Shown here: positions 41,134-50,233 of the stretch, piece after piece
Layout: each line of letters starts with the position of its first letter
Position numbering within the stretch: the stretch's first letter is position 1
From: UBA1794 sp050946375
Lineage (GTDB): Bacteria; Bacteroidota; Bacteroidia; Bacteroidales; Bacteroidaceae
DNA: 64,000 nucleotides
Direction: 5' to 3'
Assembly: GCA_050946375.1 (NCBI GenBank)
Contig: JBMNUT010000005.1
Span: forward strand, 62,001-126,000
Notes under the pieces: generated by a model
Told to the model about the DNA's origin: nothing
The model's input: only the letters and a program-made list of their open reading frames with translations
The model's database searches: none
Made by a program: the position numbers and the translations under genes

Positions 41134-41289
41134 GCGGAAAAGAGGGGAGCGGCTGTACTTGTGTGGCTGAGGTGGCAAAAACGGAGTGTGCCGTCGTCCG
41201 GAAGGCTCACGTGTGGGGCATTTGGACCTAAGTGCGGCAAGAAATAGAAATATTTGCAAACTCCGGATAGCAAAACGGTGAATAAGTCG

Positions 41290-41297
41290 TATCTTTG
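41290..41297 (+). promoter_or_regulatory. -7 element (TATCTTTG) of the ATPase gene
   Basis: Exact TAnnTTTG, 33 bases before the ATG at 41331. Confidence 0.6.
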
Positions 41298-41330
41298 CAG
41301 GCGTAAAAAACAGAACGAGCACGCAGCGTA

Positions 41331-42521
41331 ATGGAATCTTTCTTTCGCACACACGAATATCTGCTGGAGCACACGAGAGCTTCCGTGCGCCGTCCTCTGA
41401 TGGACGAAATCAACTGGCAGGACCGGCTCATAGGCATAAAAGGCACAAGGCAGGTGGGTAAAACCACTTTCCTGCTCCAGTATGCCAAAGAGCGCTATGG
41501 GAAGAACCGGGGTTGCCTGTATGTCAATCTGAATAATTTCTATTTTACGACCCATCGTCTGGCCGATTTCGCCGAGGAGTTCCACCGCGGCGGCGGACGG
41601 GTGCTGCTCCTGGACCAGGTGTTCAAGTATCCTACCTGGAGCCGGGAGCTGCGCGAATGCTACGACCGCTTCCCCCAGTTGCGCATAGTCTTCACGTGCA
41701 ACTCGGCCATGTCGCTCACCGACGAGAATTCGCACCTGAAAGGTTGCGTTTCCGTCTATAACTTGCGGGGATTCAGCTTCCGCGAATTCCTGAACCTGAA
41801 GACGGGTTACCGTTACAGCCCGCATACGCTGGAGGAAATACGCATCTATCACGAAGAACTGGCCCGCGAAGTGCTGCGCGATACGGACCCGTTGCCGCTC
41901 TTCCGCGAGTATCTGCGCTATGGCTTCTATCCCTTTTTTCAGGAGGGCGGGGAATATGAGGAAAAGCTGCTCAAGACGATGAACATGATGATAGAACTGG
42001 ATATCCTGTTCGTCAAGTTTATCGAGCTGAACTACCTGGCGCGTATCAAGAAACTCTTCTACCTGCTGGCCATGTCGACGGGCAAGGCGCCCAACATCTC
42101 GTACCTGGCCAAGGAAGTCGATACCTCGCGGGCTACGGTGGGCAACTACATTCAGTATCTCAACGAGGCGCGGCTCATCAATCTGCTTGCCACGCGCGAG
42201 CAGCACGCCCAGGGGAAGAAGCCGGCGCGTATCCTTCTGCACAACAGCAACCTGGTCTATTGCATCAAGCCCAATCCCGACCCGATGGAAGTGCTGGAGA
42301 CGTTCCTGATGAACGTCCTGATTAAGGACCACCGCGTCTATACGGGCGACCGGAACAGCTCCTTCTCGGTGGACGACGGCCTCCGCTTTCGGCTGTTTCG
42401 CGAGATGGAAGAAGCCGAGCGCAATTATGCGGATGAGAAAAACTGCGTCTATGTGGTGGGAAAAAGTAGCATAGGAAAAAAAAATATTATACCTTTGTGG
42501 TTGTTCGGATTCCTCTATTGA
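41331..42521 (+). CDS. AAA ATPase with C-terminal winged helix (DUF4143-type)
   Basis: 396 residues. Walker A is GTRQVGKTT (38-46). Walker B is VLLLDQV (about 89-95), with Gln where the family usually has Glu. TCNSAMSL is the sensor region. ISYLAKEVDTSRATVGNYIQYL (about 265-286) is a helix-turn-helix of the kind found in this archaeal-type ATPase family, and the C-terminal part would be the DUF4143-like domain. These cytoplasmic ATPases are abundant in Bacteroidales; function is unknown. The end of the gene carries the promoter box for the PFOR gene. Confidence 0.85.
   Translation: MESFFRTHEYLLEHTRASVRRPLMDEINWQDRLIGIKGTRQVGKTTFLLQYAKERYGKNRGCLYVNLNNFYFTTHRLADFAEEFHRGGGRVLLLDQVFKYPTWSRELRECYDRFPQLRIVFTCNSAMSLTDENSHLKGCVSVYNLRGFSFREFLNLKTGYRYSPHTLEEIRIYHEELAREVLRDTDPLPLFREYLRYGFYPFFQEGGEYEEKLLKTMNMMIELDILFVKFIELNYLARIKKLFYLLAMSTGKAPNISYLAKEVDTSRATVGNYIQYLNEARLINLLATREQHAQGKKPARILLHNSNLVYCIKPNPDPMEVLETFLMNVLIKDHRVYTGDRNSSFSVDDGLRFRLFREMEEAERNYADEKNCVYVVGKSSIGKKNIIPLWLFGFLY
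42490..42497 (+). promoter_or_regulatory. -7 element (TACCTTTG) for nifJ inside the ATPase 3' end
   Basis: Exact TAnnTTTG within the last codons of the ATPase gene, 149 bases before the PFOR start, which would give a long leader. Confidence 0.45.
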
Positions 42522-42645
42522 CCCGGGTTGCCTGCCAGGGCAGCGGCAGGGTGGCGGACTCCGTTTTTCGTACCTCACAGGGAGTAAAAAGGAACAAAAG
42601 AGACATAATATAAAAACTCCAACTTACTAACATTAAAAAACGAAT

Positions 42646-45600
42646 ATGGCTAAAGAAAAGAAATTCATCACTTGTGATGGAAACGAAGCCGCGGCGCATA
42701 TCTCCTATATGTTTAGCGAGGTCGCAGCAATCTATCCTATCACTCCTTCCTCCACAATGGCCGAACATGTGGACGAATGGGCTGCACAAGGGCGTAAGAA
42801 CATCTTCGGAGAGACGGTCCTGGTACAGGAAATGCAGTCGGAAGCCGGTGCGGCAGGCGCTGTACACGGTTCGTTGCAGGCAGGTGCTTTGACTACGACT
42901 TACACCGCTTCGCAGGGATTGTTGCTGATGATCCCGAACATGTACAAGATTGCCGGCGAACTGCTCCCGTGCGTCTTCCATGTAAGTGCCCGTACGCTGG
43001 CTTCGCACGCCTTGTGTATTTTCGGTGACCACCAGGACGTCATGGCTTGCCGCCAGACGGGTTTCGCAATGTTCTGCGAGAGTTCGGTGCAGGAAGTTAT
43101 GGACCTGGCTGCCGTAGCACACCTGGCTACCATCAAGAGCCGCGTTCCTTTCCTGAACTTCTTCGACGGTTTCCGTACTTCGCACGAGATTCAGAAGATT
43201 GAGCGCCTCGATACCGAAGACCTCGCCGGTCTGCTCGACACGGAGGCTCTTGCCGAATTCCGTGCACGTGCCCTCAACCCCGGCAAGCCCGTGGCACGTG
43301 GTATGGCCGAGAACCCCGATGTATTCTTCCAGCACCGCGAGAGCTGCAACCCCTACTACGAGGCAGTTCCCCAGATTGTAGAAGACTATATGGCTCAAAT
43401 TAGCCAGATTACCGGCCGTGAGTACCACTTGTTCGACTACTATGGTGCAGCCGATGCCGAGCGCGTCATCATCGCAATGGGCTCCGTATGCGAGGCTGCC
43501 CGCGAAGTGGTGGACTACTTGAACGGAAAAGGCGAGAAGGTCGGCTTGGTAAGCGTACACCTCTATCGTCCGTTCTCCGCCAAGCATTTGCTCGCTGCCG
43601 TGCCCAAGACGGCAAAACGCATTGCAGTTCTGGACCGCACGAAGGAGCCGGGCTCTAACGGCGAACCGCTTTATCTGGATGTCAAGGATTGCTTCTACGG
43701 TAAAGCCGATGCTCCCGTTATCGTAGGCGGCCGCTATGGCTTGGGTTCCAACGATACGACTCCGGCACAGATCTTGGCCGTTTATGATAATCTGGCTTTG
43801 CCCGAGCCGAAGAACGGCTTCACGCTCGGCATCGTAGACGATGTGACGTTCACCTCTCTGCCGCAGGAAGAAGAAATTGCGTTGGGTGGCGAAGGCATGT
43901 TCGAGGCTAAATTCTACGGACTCGGCGCCGATGGTACGGTAGGTGCCAACAAGAACTCGGTGAAAATCATAGGTGAAAACACCGATAAGTACTGCCAGGC
44001 TTACTTCTCCTACGACTCAAAGAAATCCGGAGGCTTCACTTGCTCCCACTTGCGTTTCGGAGATACGCCGATTCACTCCACCTATTTGGTAAATACGCCG
44101 AACTTTGTGGCTTGCCACGTGCAGGCTTATCTGCATATGTATGACGTAACCCGCGGATTGCGCAAGAACGGCACGTTCCTGCTCAATACCATTTGGGAAG
44201 GCGAAGAGCTGGTTAAGAATCTGCCCGCCAAGGTGAAGAAATACTTTGCCGATAACAACATCACGGTTTACTACATCAATGCAACGCAAATCGCTCAGGA
44301 AATCGGTTTGGGCAACCGCACGAATACGATTCTGCAGAGTGCTTTCTTCCGCATTACGGGTGTGATTCCGGTAGATCTTGCAGTAGAACAGATGAAGAAG
44401 TTCATCGTAAAATCCTACGGCAAGAAGGGTCAGGACGTAGTGGACAAGAACTATGCTGCCGTTGACCGTGGCGGAGAATACAAACAGCTTACGGTTGATC
44501 CCGCATGGTCGCAGCTTCAGCCCGAAGCACCTGCCGCTAATGACGATCCGGCCTTCATCAACAACGTAGTTCGCCCCATCAATGCGCAAGACGGCGACCT
44601 GCTTCCCGTATCGGCCTTCAAGGGAATTGAAGATGGCACGTGGGAACAGGGAACTGCCAAGTATGAAAAGCGTGGCGTAGCTGCATTCGTGCCCGAATGG
44701 AACCCCGAGAACTGTATACAGTGTAATAAGTGTGCTTATGTTTGCCCGCATGCTTGCATCCGTCCCTTCGTACTCGATGCAGAAGAGCAGAAAGGCTTGT
44801 CGGCAACACAGCTGAAGGCCGTAGGAAAAGCCTTCGAGGGAATGACATTCCGCATGCAGGTCAGCGTACTCGACTGCTTGGGTTGCGGCAACTGCGTAGA
44901 CGTTTGTCCGGGCAACCCGAAGAAGGGTGGCAAGGCGCTCAGCATGCAGCATCTCGAAAGCCAGCTGGGCGAGGCTGCCAACTGGGACTATTGCGTGAAG
45001 AACGTCAAGAGCAAACAGCATTTGGTAGACATCAAAGCCAACGTCAAGAACTCCCAGTTTGCAACTCCGCTGTTTGAGTTCTCCGGCGCATGCTCCGGTT
45101 GTGGTGAAACGCCTTACGTGAAACTCATTTCCCAGCTCTTCGGCGATCGCGAAATGGTAGCGAACGCTACGGGATGTTCTTCCATTTATTCCGGTTCCGT
45201 ACCTTCCACTCCTTATACCACCAACGAAAAAGGACACGGTCCTGCATGGGCTAACTCACTCTTCGAGGACTTCTGCGAATTCGGCCTCGGCATGCATCTG
45301 GCCGACAAGAAGTTGCGCGAGCGTCTGGTAAACCTCATGAAGAAAGCCATCGACAGCGATACTACTCCCGCCGAGTATAAGGAAGCATTTGCGGCCTGGA
45401 TTGAGAACCGCAACGATGCCGAGCAGAGCAAAGTGTTGGCCGAGAAGATCAAACCCATGGTAGAAGCCGCAGCAGACTCCTGCGATATCTGCAAGCAGAT
45501 CAGCGGTCTCTCGCAATACCTCATCAAGCGCAGCCAGTGGATCATAGGCGGCGACGGCGCTTCCTACGATATCGGTTACGGAGGCCTCGACCATGTGATT

Positions 45601-46197
45601 GCAAGTGGCGAGGATGTCAATATTCTCGTGCTCGATACGGAGGTTTACTCCAATACCGGTGGCCAGGCCTCGAAGGCAACTCCTCTGGGCGCCATTGCCA
45701 AGTTTGCAGCCGGCGGTAAGCGCGTGCGCAAGAAAGACCTCGGTATGATTGCTACCTCCTATGGTTATGTGTACGTAGCCCAAGTGGCTATGGGTGCTGA
45801 CCAGGCACAATGTCTCAAAGCCATCCGCGAAGCTGAGGCATATCCCGGCCCGTCCATCGTCATTGCCTACGCTCCGTGTATCAACCACGGCCTGAAGAAA
45901 GGCATGGGCAAGTCGCAGGCTGAAGAAGCTGCTGCCGTAGCTTGTGGTTACTGGCAGTTGTGGCGCTTCAACCCTTCCCTCGAAGACGAAGGCAAGAACC
46001 CCTTCACGCTCGATTCCAAGGAGCCGCAGTGGGAGAACTTCCAGGACTTCCTCAAAGGTGAGGTACGCTATCTTTCCGTTATGAAGCAATTCCCCGGCGA
46101 AGCACAAGAGCTCTTCAACGCCGCCGAGCGCATGGCCAAGAAGCGTTACGCTTCCTACAAGCGCATGGCTGCCATGGACTGGAGCAACGAAGAGTAA
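42646..46197 (+). CDS. nifJ: pyruvate:ferredoxin (flavodoxin) oxidoreductase
   Basis: 1183 residues, full length for the homodimeric enzyme. It oxidises pyruvate with CoA to acetyl-CoA and CO2, passing electrons to ferredoxin or flavodoxin; cytoplasmic. In order: domain I with YPITPSS (TPP/pyruvate side), domain II, the two 4Fe-4S motifs CIQCNKCAYVCPHAC (about 690-704) and CLGCGNCVDVCPG (about 744-756), the proximal cluster ligands beginning at CSGCGETPY (about 815), and the TPP-binding GGDGASYDIGYGG (about 967-979). Codon use is that of a highly expressed gene, and a terminator follows. Central to fermentative energy metabolism. Confidence 0.97.
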   Translation: MAKEKKFITCDGNEAAAHISYMFSEVAAIYPITPSSTMAEHVDEWAAQGRKNIFGETVLVQEMQSEAGAAGAVHGSLQAGALTTTYTASQGLLLMIPNMYKIAGELLPCVFHVSARTLASHALCIFGDHQDVMACRQTGFAMFCESSVQEVMDLAAVAHLATIKSRVPFLNFFDGFRTSHEIQKIERLDTEDLAGLLDTEALAEFRARALNPGKPVARGMAENPDVFFQHRESCNPYYEAVPQIVEDYMAQISQITGREYHLFDYYGAADAERVIIAMGSVCEAAREVVDYLNGKGEKVGLVSVHLYRPFSAKHLLAAVPKTAKRIAVLDRTKEPGSNGEPLYLDVKDCFYGKADAPVIVGGRYGLGSNDTTPAQILAVYDNLALPEPKNGFTLGIVDDVTFTSLPQEEEIALGGEGMFEAKFYGLGADGTVGANKNSVKIIGENTDKYCQAYFSYDSKKSGGFTCSHLRFGDTPIHSTYLVNTPNFVACHVQAYLHMYDVTRGLRKNGTFLLNTIWEGEELVKNLPAKVKKYFADNNITVYYINATQIAQEIGLGNRTNTILQSAFFRITGVIPVDLAVEQMKKFIVKSYGKKGQDVVDKNYAAVDRGGEYKQLTVDPAWSQLQPEAPAANDDPAFINNVVRPINAQDGDLLPVSAFKGIEDGTWEQGTAKYEKRGVAAFVPEWNPENCIQCNKCAYVCPHACIRPFVLDAEEQKGLSATQLKAVGKAFEGMTFRMQVSVLDCLGCGNCVDVCPGNPKKGGKALSMQHLESQLGEAANWDYCVKNVKSKQHLVDIKANVKNSQFATPLFEFSGACSGCGETPYVKLISQLFGDREMVANATGCSSIYSGSVPSTPYTTNEKGHGPAWANSLFEDFCEFGLGMHLADKKLRERLVNLMKKAIDSDTTPAEYKEAFAAWIENRNDAEQSKVLAEKIKPMVEAAADSCDICKQISGLSQYLIKRSQWIIGGDGASYDIGYGGLDHVIASGEDVNILVLDTEVYSNTGGQASKATPLGAIAKFAAGGKRVRKKDLGMIATSYGYVYVAQVAMGADQAQCLKAIREAEAYPGPSIVIAYAPCINHGLKKGMGKSQAEEAAAVACGYWQLWRFNPSLEDEGKNPFTLDSKEPQWENFQDFLKGEVRYLSVMKQFPGEAQELFNAAERMAKKRYASYKRMAAMDWSNEE

Positions 46198-46231
46198 GTC
46201 TTCTGCGCGCTTAGTCGCATAGATTAAAAAG

Positions 46232-46275
46232 AATCCGCCCGGTTTCCGTTGAGGAGACCGGGCGGATTTGTTTTC
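46232..46275 (+). terminator. rho-independent terminator of nifJ
   Basis: AATCCGCCCGGT pairs with ACCGGGCGGATT, followed by a T-rich stretch (TGTTTTC). Confidence 0.88.
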
Positions 46276-46377
46276 TAATTATTAGAAAGGTAATTCGTTC
46301 TGATATATTGCCTCTTCACAAGCGCACAAATTTTTCGGTATGAAGGATAGGTCTTTGCTTTGGTTGTACGTCAGTTT

Positions 46378-46602
46378 TTACAGATAAATCCGTTCTGTAT
46401 TGGCTAATTCCCGTGCAATGATTTGCCCTTCATTCAGGCGAAAGCCACATTCCTTTATCCAGCCATTCTTTTTCACTAAGTGGTCCAATGCCTCTTTAGC
46501 GGTCCTTCCACTTGCTTCTCCCAGCAGTTGACAGTTTTCGACCTCATCATGAGTAGGACTTTCGGTATAACCTTCCAAACTGTAAAATATGAATGTTTTC
46601 AT
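46378..46602 (-). CDS. small hypothetical protein, partner of the HTH gene
   Basis: 74 residues, acidic and soluble: IFYSLEGYTESPTHDEVENCQ, then GRTAKEALDHLVKKNGWI and IIARELANTERIYL at the end. The layout (short strand, helix, strand) recalls HicB-like antitoxin or small accessory folds, but I do not recognise it with confidence. It begins 2 bases after the stop of the 248-residue gene, so the two are expressed together. Candidate antitoxin, immunity or accessory subunit. Confidence 0.6.
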   Translation of the reverse strand: MKTFIFYSLEGYTESPTHDEVENCQLLGEASGRTAKEALDHLVKKNGWIKECGFRLNEGQIIARELANTERIYL

Positions 46603-46604
46603 TT

Positions 46605-47351
46605 TCAGACGATAAAATTAAATGATTGCTTTTCTAATTCCATTTCATATTGCTTGACAAGTTCTTCGTAGCTGAGAAACGTGACTCGCTTGTGCTGGCG
46701 TAATTCATCAAAAGCTCGAAAGGAAATTTTGTGCTCAAACTCAGGTTTCCGCTTGGCATCGGCTACGATAGTCATGCGGGCGTAGAAGTCCTGGAGGTCG
46801 TTGAATTTCAACAATGAATTTTGAATATCTGTAGAATGCTCGATTTCGAAAAAGGAATGAGGCATGTTGCGGCTGTTGAACCATATAGTGTCGATTGTGG
46901 AACTGCGTCTTACCAGTTCGGGATATGTATAGGGAGGCTGTTCCTGAAGAGTAGATAGCTCTTGGAGTTTTCGTCCATCGTAGAATGTTTTGTTCTTGTC
47001 CTGTAAAGGAACGAATGTGTTCATTCCCTTGCATTTCCCTATTGTCAGTAGCAACCCTTGGTAATAAGTATGGCTAAATAGGAGATTAGCTTCCGTTTTT
47101 TGTTTTTTGTCCTCTTCGGCTATGATGCCACGGCCTTCTATTTCCGATTTCAACCGTTTCAGCCCGTACAGACCTGGCTTTATCTTGTAGATACCATCGG
47201 TTCGCTGGACAATACAGCGGATGCTGGCAAATGGAGTTTTGGTTTTCCAAGTACAGTCTTTTATCTTAAAGACTTCTGAATACAATTCCCCTAAAGTGGC
47301 TACTCCGCCTAATCGCTCTAAGGTAGCAATAACTGCTTCGTATTGCTTCAT
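46605..47351 (-). CDS. HTH protein with possible nuclease-like C-terminal domain
   Basis: 248 residues, cytoplasmic. The N-terminal ~65 residues (YEAVIATLERLGGVATLGELY, then WKTKTPFASIRCIVQ, YKIKPGLYGL) fit a HARE/restriction-enzyme-type winged helix. The C-terminal half has FFEIEHSTDIQNSLLKFNDL and RMTIVADAKRKPEF, which could be the E-n-E and D-n-K part of a PD-(D/E)XK-like fold. Coupled to the 74-residue gene downstream; own promoter box upstream. Possibly a small restriction-like or toxin-antitoxin pair. Function is inference only. Confidence 0.6.
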   Translation of the reverse strand: MKQYEAVIATLERLGGVATLGELYSEVFKIKDCTWKTKTPFASIRCIVQRTDGIYKIKPGLYGLKRLKSEIEGRGIIAEEDKKQKTEANLLFSHTYYQGLLLTIGKCKGMNTFVPLQDKNKTFYDGRKLQELSTLQEQPPYTYPELVRRSSTIDTIWFNSRNMPHSFFEIEHSTDIQNSLLKFNDLQDFYARMTIVADAKRKPEFEHKISFRAFDELRQHKRVTFLSYEELVKQYEMELEKQSFNFIV

Positions 47352-47368
47352 GTCTCGTTTCTTTTCCG

Positions 47369-47376
47369 CAAATATA
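47369..47376 (-). promoter_or_regulatory. -7 element (TATATTTG) of the HTH two-gene unit
   Basis: Exact TAnnTTTG, 18 bases before the ATG at 47351. Confidence 0.55.
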
Positions 47377-47451
47377 GCCTTTTTCTAAAAACTTACCGCA
47401 GGAGGCTGAGGAAAATCTGCCAGTGGCTTCCGGGCATTGGGTGGAGTCGCT

Positions 47452-47584
47452 TTCGGAAAAGGTGCAAGGCTTTTCCGGAAAACATGCAGTACCTTTTCGA
47501 AAAACATGCGGCACTTTTCCGGAATTCATGCAAGGCTTTTTCGGAGGAGCGGCAGGGCTTTGCGGGGAGAGCGCTGTACCTTTT
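47452..47584. repeat. 22-bp intergenic repeat array (about 6 units)
   Basis: Units include TGCAAGGCTTTTCCGGAAAA, CATGCAGTACCTTTTCGAAA, CATGCGGCACTTTTCCGGAA and CATGCAAGGCTTTTTCGG. The clearest long array in the window, between divergent genes. Confidence 0.88.
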
Positions 47585-47650
47585 GGCTGCAAGAATGGAG
47601 GAAGAGGATGAGCCATGGGGCGCTTTTTTGGCCGGGCGGAGAAATTTTCG

Positions 47651-47658
47651 TACCTTTG
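47651..47658 (+). promoter_or_regulatory. -7 element (TACCTTTG) of the DEAD-box helicase gene
   Basis: Exact TAnnTTTG, 27 bases before the ATG at 47686. Confidence 0.6.
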
Positions 47659-47685
47659 CGCCCGATTATCTTTTTACGAAACTAC

Positions 47686-49389
47686 ATGAAGACATTTGAA
47701 GAGCTCGGCCTGTCCGATGCTATCTTAAAAGCGGTCGGCGAGCTGGGCTACGTCGAGCCGATGCCCGTGCAGGAGGCAGTGATCCCCGCCCTCTTGGGTG
47801 AAGAAGGCGACTTAGTGGCTTTGGCCCAGACGGGTACGGGCAAGACGGCGGCTTTCGGACTGCCTTTGCTGGAACGCACCGACGTGAGTCGGGTCGAACC
47901 GCAGGCCGTAGTACTCTGTCCTACGCGCGAATTGTGCCTGCAGATTGCGGCCGACCTGAACGACTATGCACGCTACATGGACGGACTGCGGGTGCAGCCG
48001 GTCTACGGCGGCTCGTCCATCCAGAGCCAGATACGCTCGCTCAAGCGCGGGGTGCACATCATCGTGGCCACGCCGGGGCGGCTCATCGACCTGATGGAGC
48101 GCGGGGTGGCGCATTTGGACGCCGTTCGCTACGTCGTGATGGATGAGGCTGACGAAATGCTCAATATGGGATTTTCGGAAAGCATCGACCGCATACTCGA
48201 AGACGTGCCCGAAGGGCGCCATACGCTGCTCTTCTCGGCTACGATGAGCCCCGCCATTGCGCGCATCGCCCGCAACTATCTCCACGAGCCCCGCGAGATT
48301 ACTATCGGGCGCAAGAACGAAGGCACGGCCAATGTGCATCATGTCTACTACATGGTGCAGGCAAAGGACAAATACCTGGCTCTGAAGCGCATCGTGGACT
48401 ACTACCCTTCCATTTACGGCATCATCTTTTGCCGCACGCGCATGGAGACTCAGGAAATTGCCGATAAGCTCATCAAAGACGGATATAACGCCGAGGCTTT
48501 GCACGGCGACCTTTCGCAGCAACAGCGCGACCTGACGATGCAGAAGTTCCGCACCGGCAGCACACAGTTGCTCGTGGCTACCGACGTGGCGGCGCGCGGA
48601 ATCGACGTGGACGACCTGACTCACGTCATTCACTATGGACTTCCCGACGATACCGAGTCGTACACGCACCGAAGTGGCCGCACGGGCCGCGCCGGACGCA
48701 CGGGAACTTCCATAGCCATCATCAACTTACGCGAAAAGGGGAAGCTGCGCCAGATAGAGCGCATCATCAACAAGAAATTTGAGGCCGGCGTTTTGCCCAC
48801 CGGGCGTCAGATTTGCGAAAAGCAGCTCATCCGGGTAATCGACGATTTGGAGAAAGTGAAAGTGAACGAGGAGGAAATCGCTCCCTACATGCCCACCATC
48901 TACCGCAAGCTCGACTGGTTGGAGAAGGAAGACTTGATAAAACGCATGGTAAGCGCTACCTTCAACCGCTTCCTGGAGTACTACCGCGACGCTCCGGAGC
49001 TGGAGGTTCCGCAGGAAAGCCGCCGTCGCGACCGGAAGTTCGACGAGCGTCCTTCCAGGTCGGCTGGCGCGCGTGGCCGCTACGACTCGCCGTCGCGCAA
49101 GCGGGGCAATGCGCCCTGGGCCCATGGCGGGCAGGCTCCCGTGCGTGAGGCCGAAGAGGGTTTCGCACGACTCTTTATCAATGTGGGGAAAAACGACGGG
49201 CTTCGTCCCAATCACATCATCGACATGATTAACCGCCACTGCCGCAAACGCATCGTAGTGGGACGCATCGACCTGATGCCGCGCTTCTCCTTTTTCGAGG
49301 TCGAGGAGCAGCAGGCCAAGAAGGTCATCAATGCCCTCTCGAAAGAGCGCTTCAACGGGCGCCGGGTTTCGGTGGAGCGCGCCGAATAA
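47686..49389 (+). CDS. deaD: DEAD-box RNA helicase, DeaD/CsdA-like
   Basis: 567 residues from the ATG at 47686; the longer open frame runs through the repeat array and is not real. Motifs: the Q motif (YVEPMPVQ), AQTGTGKT (47-54), PTRELCLQ, TPGRLID, DEAD with MDEADEMLNMGF, SATMS, then in domain 2 ATDVAARGIDVDDL and HRSGRTGRAG. The C-terminal ~75 residues (FINVGKNDGLRPNHIIDMI ... PRFSFFEV; key parts GLRPNHI and FSFFEV) are a DbpA-type RNA-binding domain that directs such helicases to structured rRNA. Role in ribosome assembly or cold adaptation is likely. A basic, Arg-rich linker lies between. Confidence 0.95.
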   Translation: MKTFEELGLSDAILKAVGELGYVEPMPVQEAVIPALLGEEGDLVALAQTGTGKTAAFGLPLLERTDVSRVEPQAVVLCPTRELCLQIAADLNDYARYMDGLRVQPVYGGSSIQSQIRSLKRGVHIIVATPGRLIDLMERGVAHLDAVRYVVMDEADEMLNMGFSESIDRILEDVPEGRHTLLFSATMSPAIARIARNYLHEPREITIGRKNEGTANVHHVYYMVQAKDKYLALKRIVDYYPSIYGIIFCRTRMETQEIADKLIKDGYNAEALHGDLSQQQRDLTMQKFRTGSTQLLVATDVAARGIDVDDLTHVIHYGLPDDTESYTHRSGRTGRAGRTGTSIAIINLREKGKLRQIERIINKKFEAGVLPTGRQICEKQLIRVIDDLEKVKVNEEEIAPYMPTIYRKLDWLEKEDLIKRMVSATFNRFLEYYRDAPELEVPQESRRRDRKFDERPSRSAGARGRYDSPSRKRGNAPWAHGGQAPVREAEEGFARLFINVGKNDGLRPNHIIDMINRHCRKRIVVGRIDLMPRFSFFEVEEQQAKKVINALSKERFNGRRVSVERAE

Positions 49390-49433
49390 TCCGCTTCTCC
49401 CCTTGCCGGGAGGCAGCATCGGAATAAAACAAG

Positions 49434-49478
49434 ACGGCAGACAGTCGTACGCAAAGAGCGTGGCTGTCTGCCGTTTTC
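49434..49478. terminator. terminator between convergent genes
   Basis: ACGGCAGACAG (49434-49444) pairs with CTGTCTGCCGT (49464-49474), followed by TTTTC on the plus strand. On the minus strand the flank reads CTTGTTTT, so it may serve both deaD and the UDG-like gene. Confidence 0.85.
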
Positions 49479-49506
49479 GTGTATCGGTGTTTCCGCCGTT
49501 TCTGCC

Positions 49507-50124
49507 TCAGGTCAGCAGTCCGCAGCTGCGGAAGAGCGTGCGGTATGCCTCGGCTTTCTGCTCGAGGGGCAGGGGGTAGGCACGCGAAGTGGAGGGCATG
49601 CGGAAGAGGCGCATGGCGCGGCCGTCCGTCAGGCTGAAGGATACGTATTGCCCGATGGGGGGCTCGCGGTCGAGTGCGAAGCAGCGCAGTATGGTTTGCA
49701 TCGATTTTCCGCCCGTGGTGGCTATGGCCTGGCAGTGGGGGATGCGGCGCAGCAGGGCGTGGAGGTCGGCGGGTTCCACGATTTGCAGGTGCTGGTCGGA
49801 GGCATTGCCTTGCAGCCGTCGCACGCGGTAGGCAGCGTCGTAGAGGGCGATGCCGCGCTCGTCGAGAAAACGGGCGATGCGCTCGCGGTCGAACGCCTTT
49901 CCTCCGGGCAGGAGGAAATGGTTGCGGTCGGCAAAGAAGATGTGCCCTACGATGCGCCACATGTCGTTTTGCAGGTTAGGGTAGTAGAATTCCATCGACC
50001 AGCGCTTCCGGGGTGGCGGAAAACTGCCCAGCATGAGCAGTCGTGCCCCGGCGGGCAGGAAGGGAGGCAGGGGGTGTACTTCGATGGGGGCTTCGCTTGC
50101 GGGTACGGAAGTGGGAGGGGTCAT
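49507..50124 (-). CDS. uracil-DNA glycosylase superfamily protein
   Basis: 205 residues. LLMLGSFPPPRKRWSMEFYYPN; the key part is GSFPPP with the following aromatic residues, the motif A region of the small UDG families (Mug and hypoxanthine-DNA glycosylase type). MPSTSRAYP (about 176-184) is the C-terminal motif B with Ser instead of the classical His-Pro-Ser order. It probably removes uracil or hypoxanthine from DNA. No catalytic Asp/Asn of the classic family 1 is clear. Ends near the terminator shared with deaD; repeat array upstream. Confidence 0.75.
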   Translation of the reverse strand: MTPPTSVPASEAPIEVHPLPPFLPAGARLLMLGSFPPPRKRWSMEFYYPNLQNDMWRIVGHIFFADRNHFLLPGGKAFDRERIARFLDERGIALYDAAYRVRRLQGNASDQHLQIVEPADLHALLRRIPHCQAIATTGGKSMQTILRCFALDREPPIGQYVSFSLTDGRAMRLFRMPSTSRAYPLPLEQKAEAYRTLFRSCGLLT

Positions 50125-50133
50125 AGGGTAAAG

Positions 50134-50222
50134 TCTGTGGGCTTTTGGGAAAAAGAGGCGGCACGCTTCGGAAAAACAGGCAGGGCTTTTTGAGAAAGCA
50201 TGCTGCGCTTTTCCGGAGCGTG
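50134..50222. repeat. 22-bp intergenic repeat array (about 4 units)
   Basis: Units GAAAAAGAGGCGGCACGCTT, GAAAAACAGGCAGGGCTTTT and GAAAGCATGCTGCGCTTTTC between the UDG-like gene and ispG. Confidence 0.8.
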
Positions 50223-50233
50223 CCGCGGGTTGC

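Noticed and set aside
44017..45237. 406-codon minus-strand frame in nifJ
   Set aside because: Antisense to a full-length PFOR with all cofactor motifs.
47452..47584. CRISPR array
   Set aside because: The units are directly adjacent and degenerate, with no unique spacers and no cas genes.
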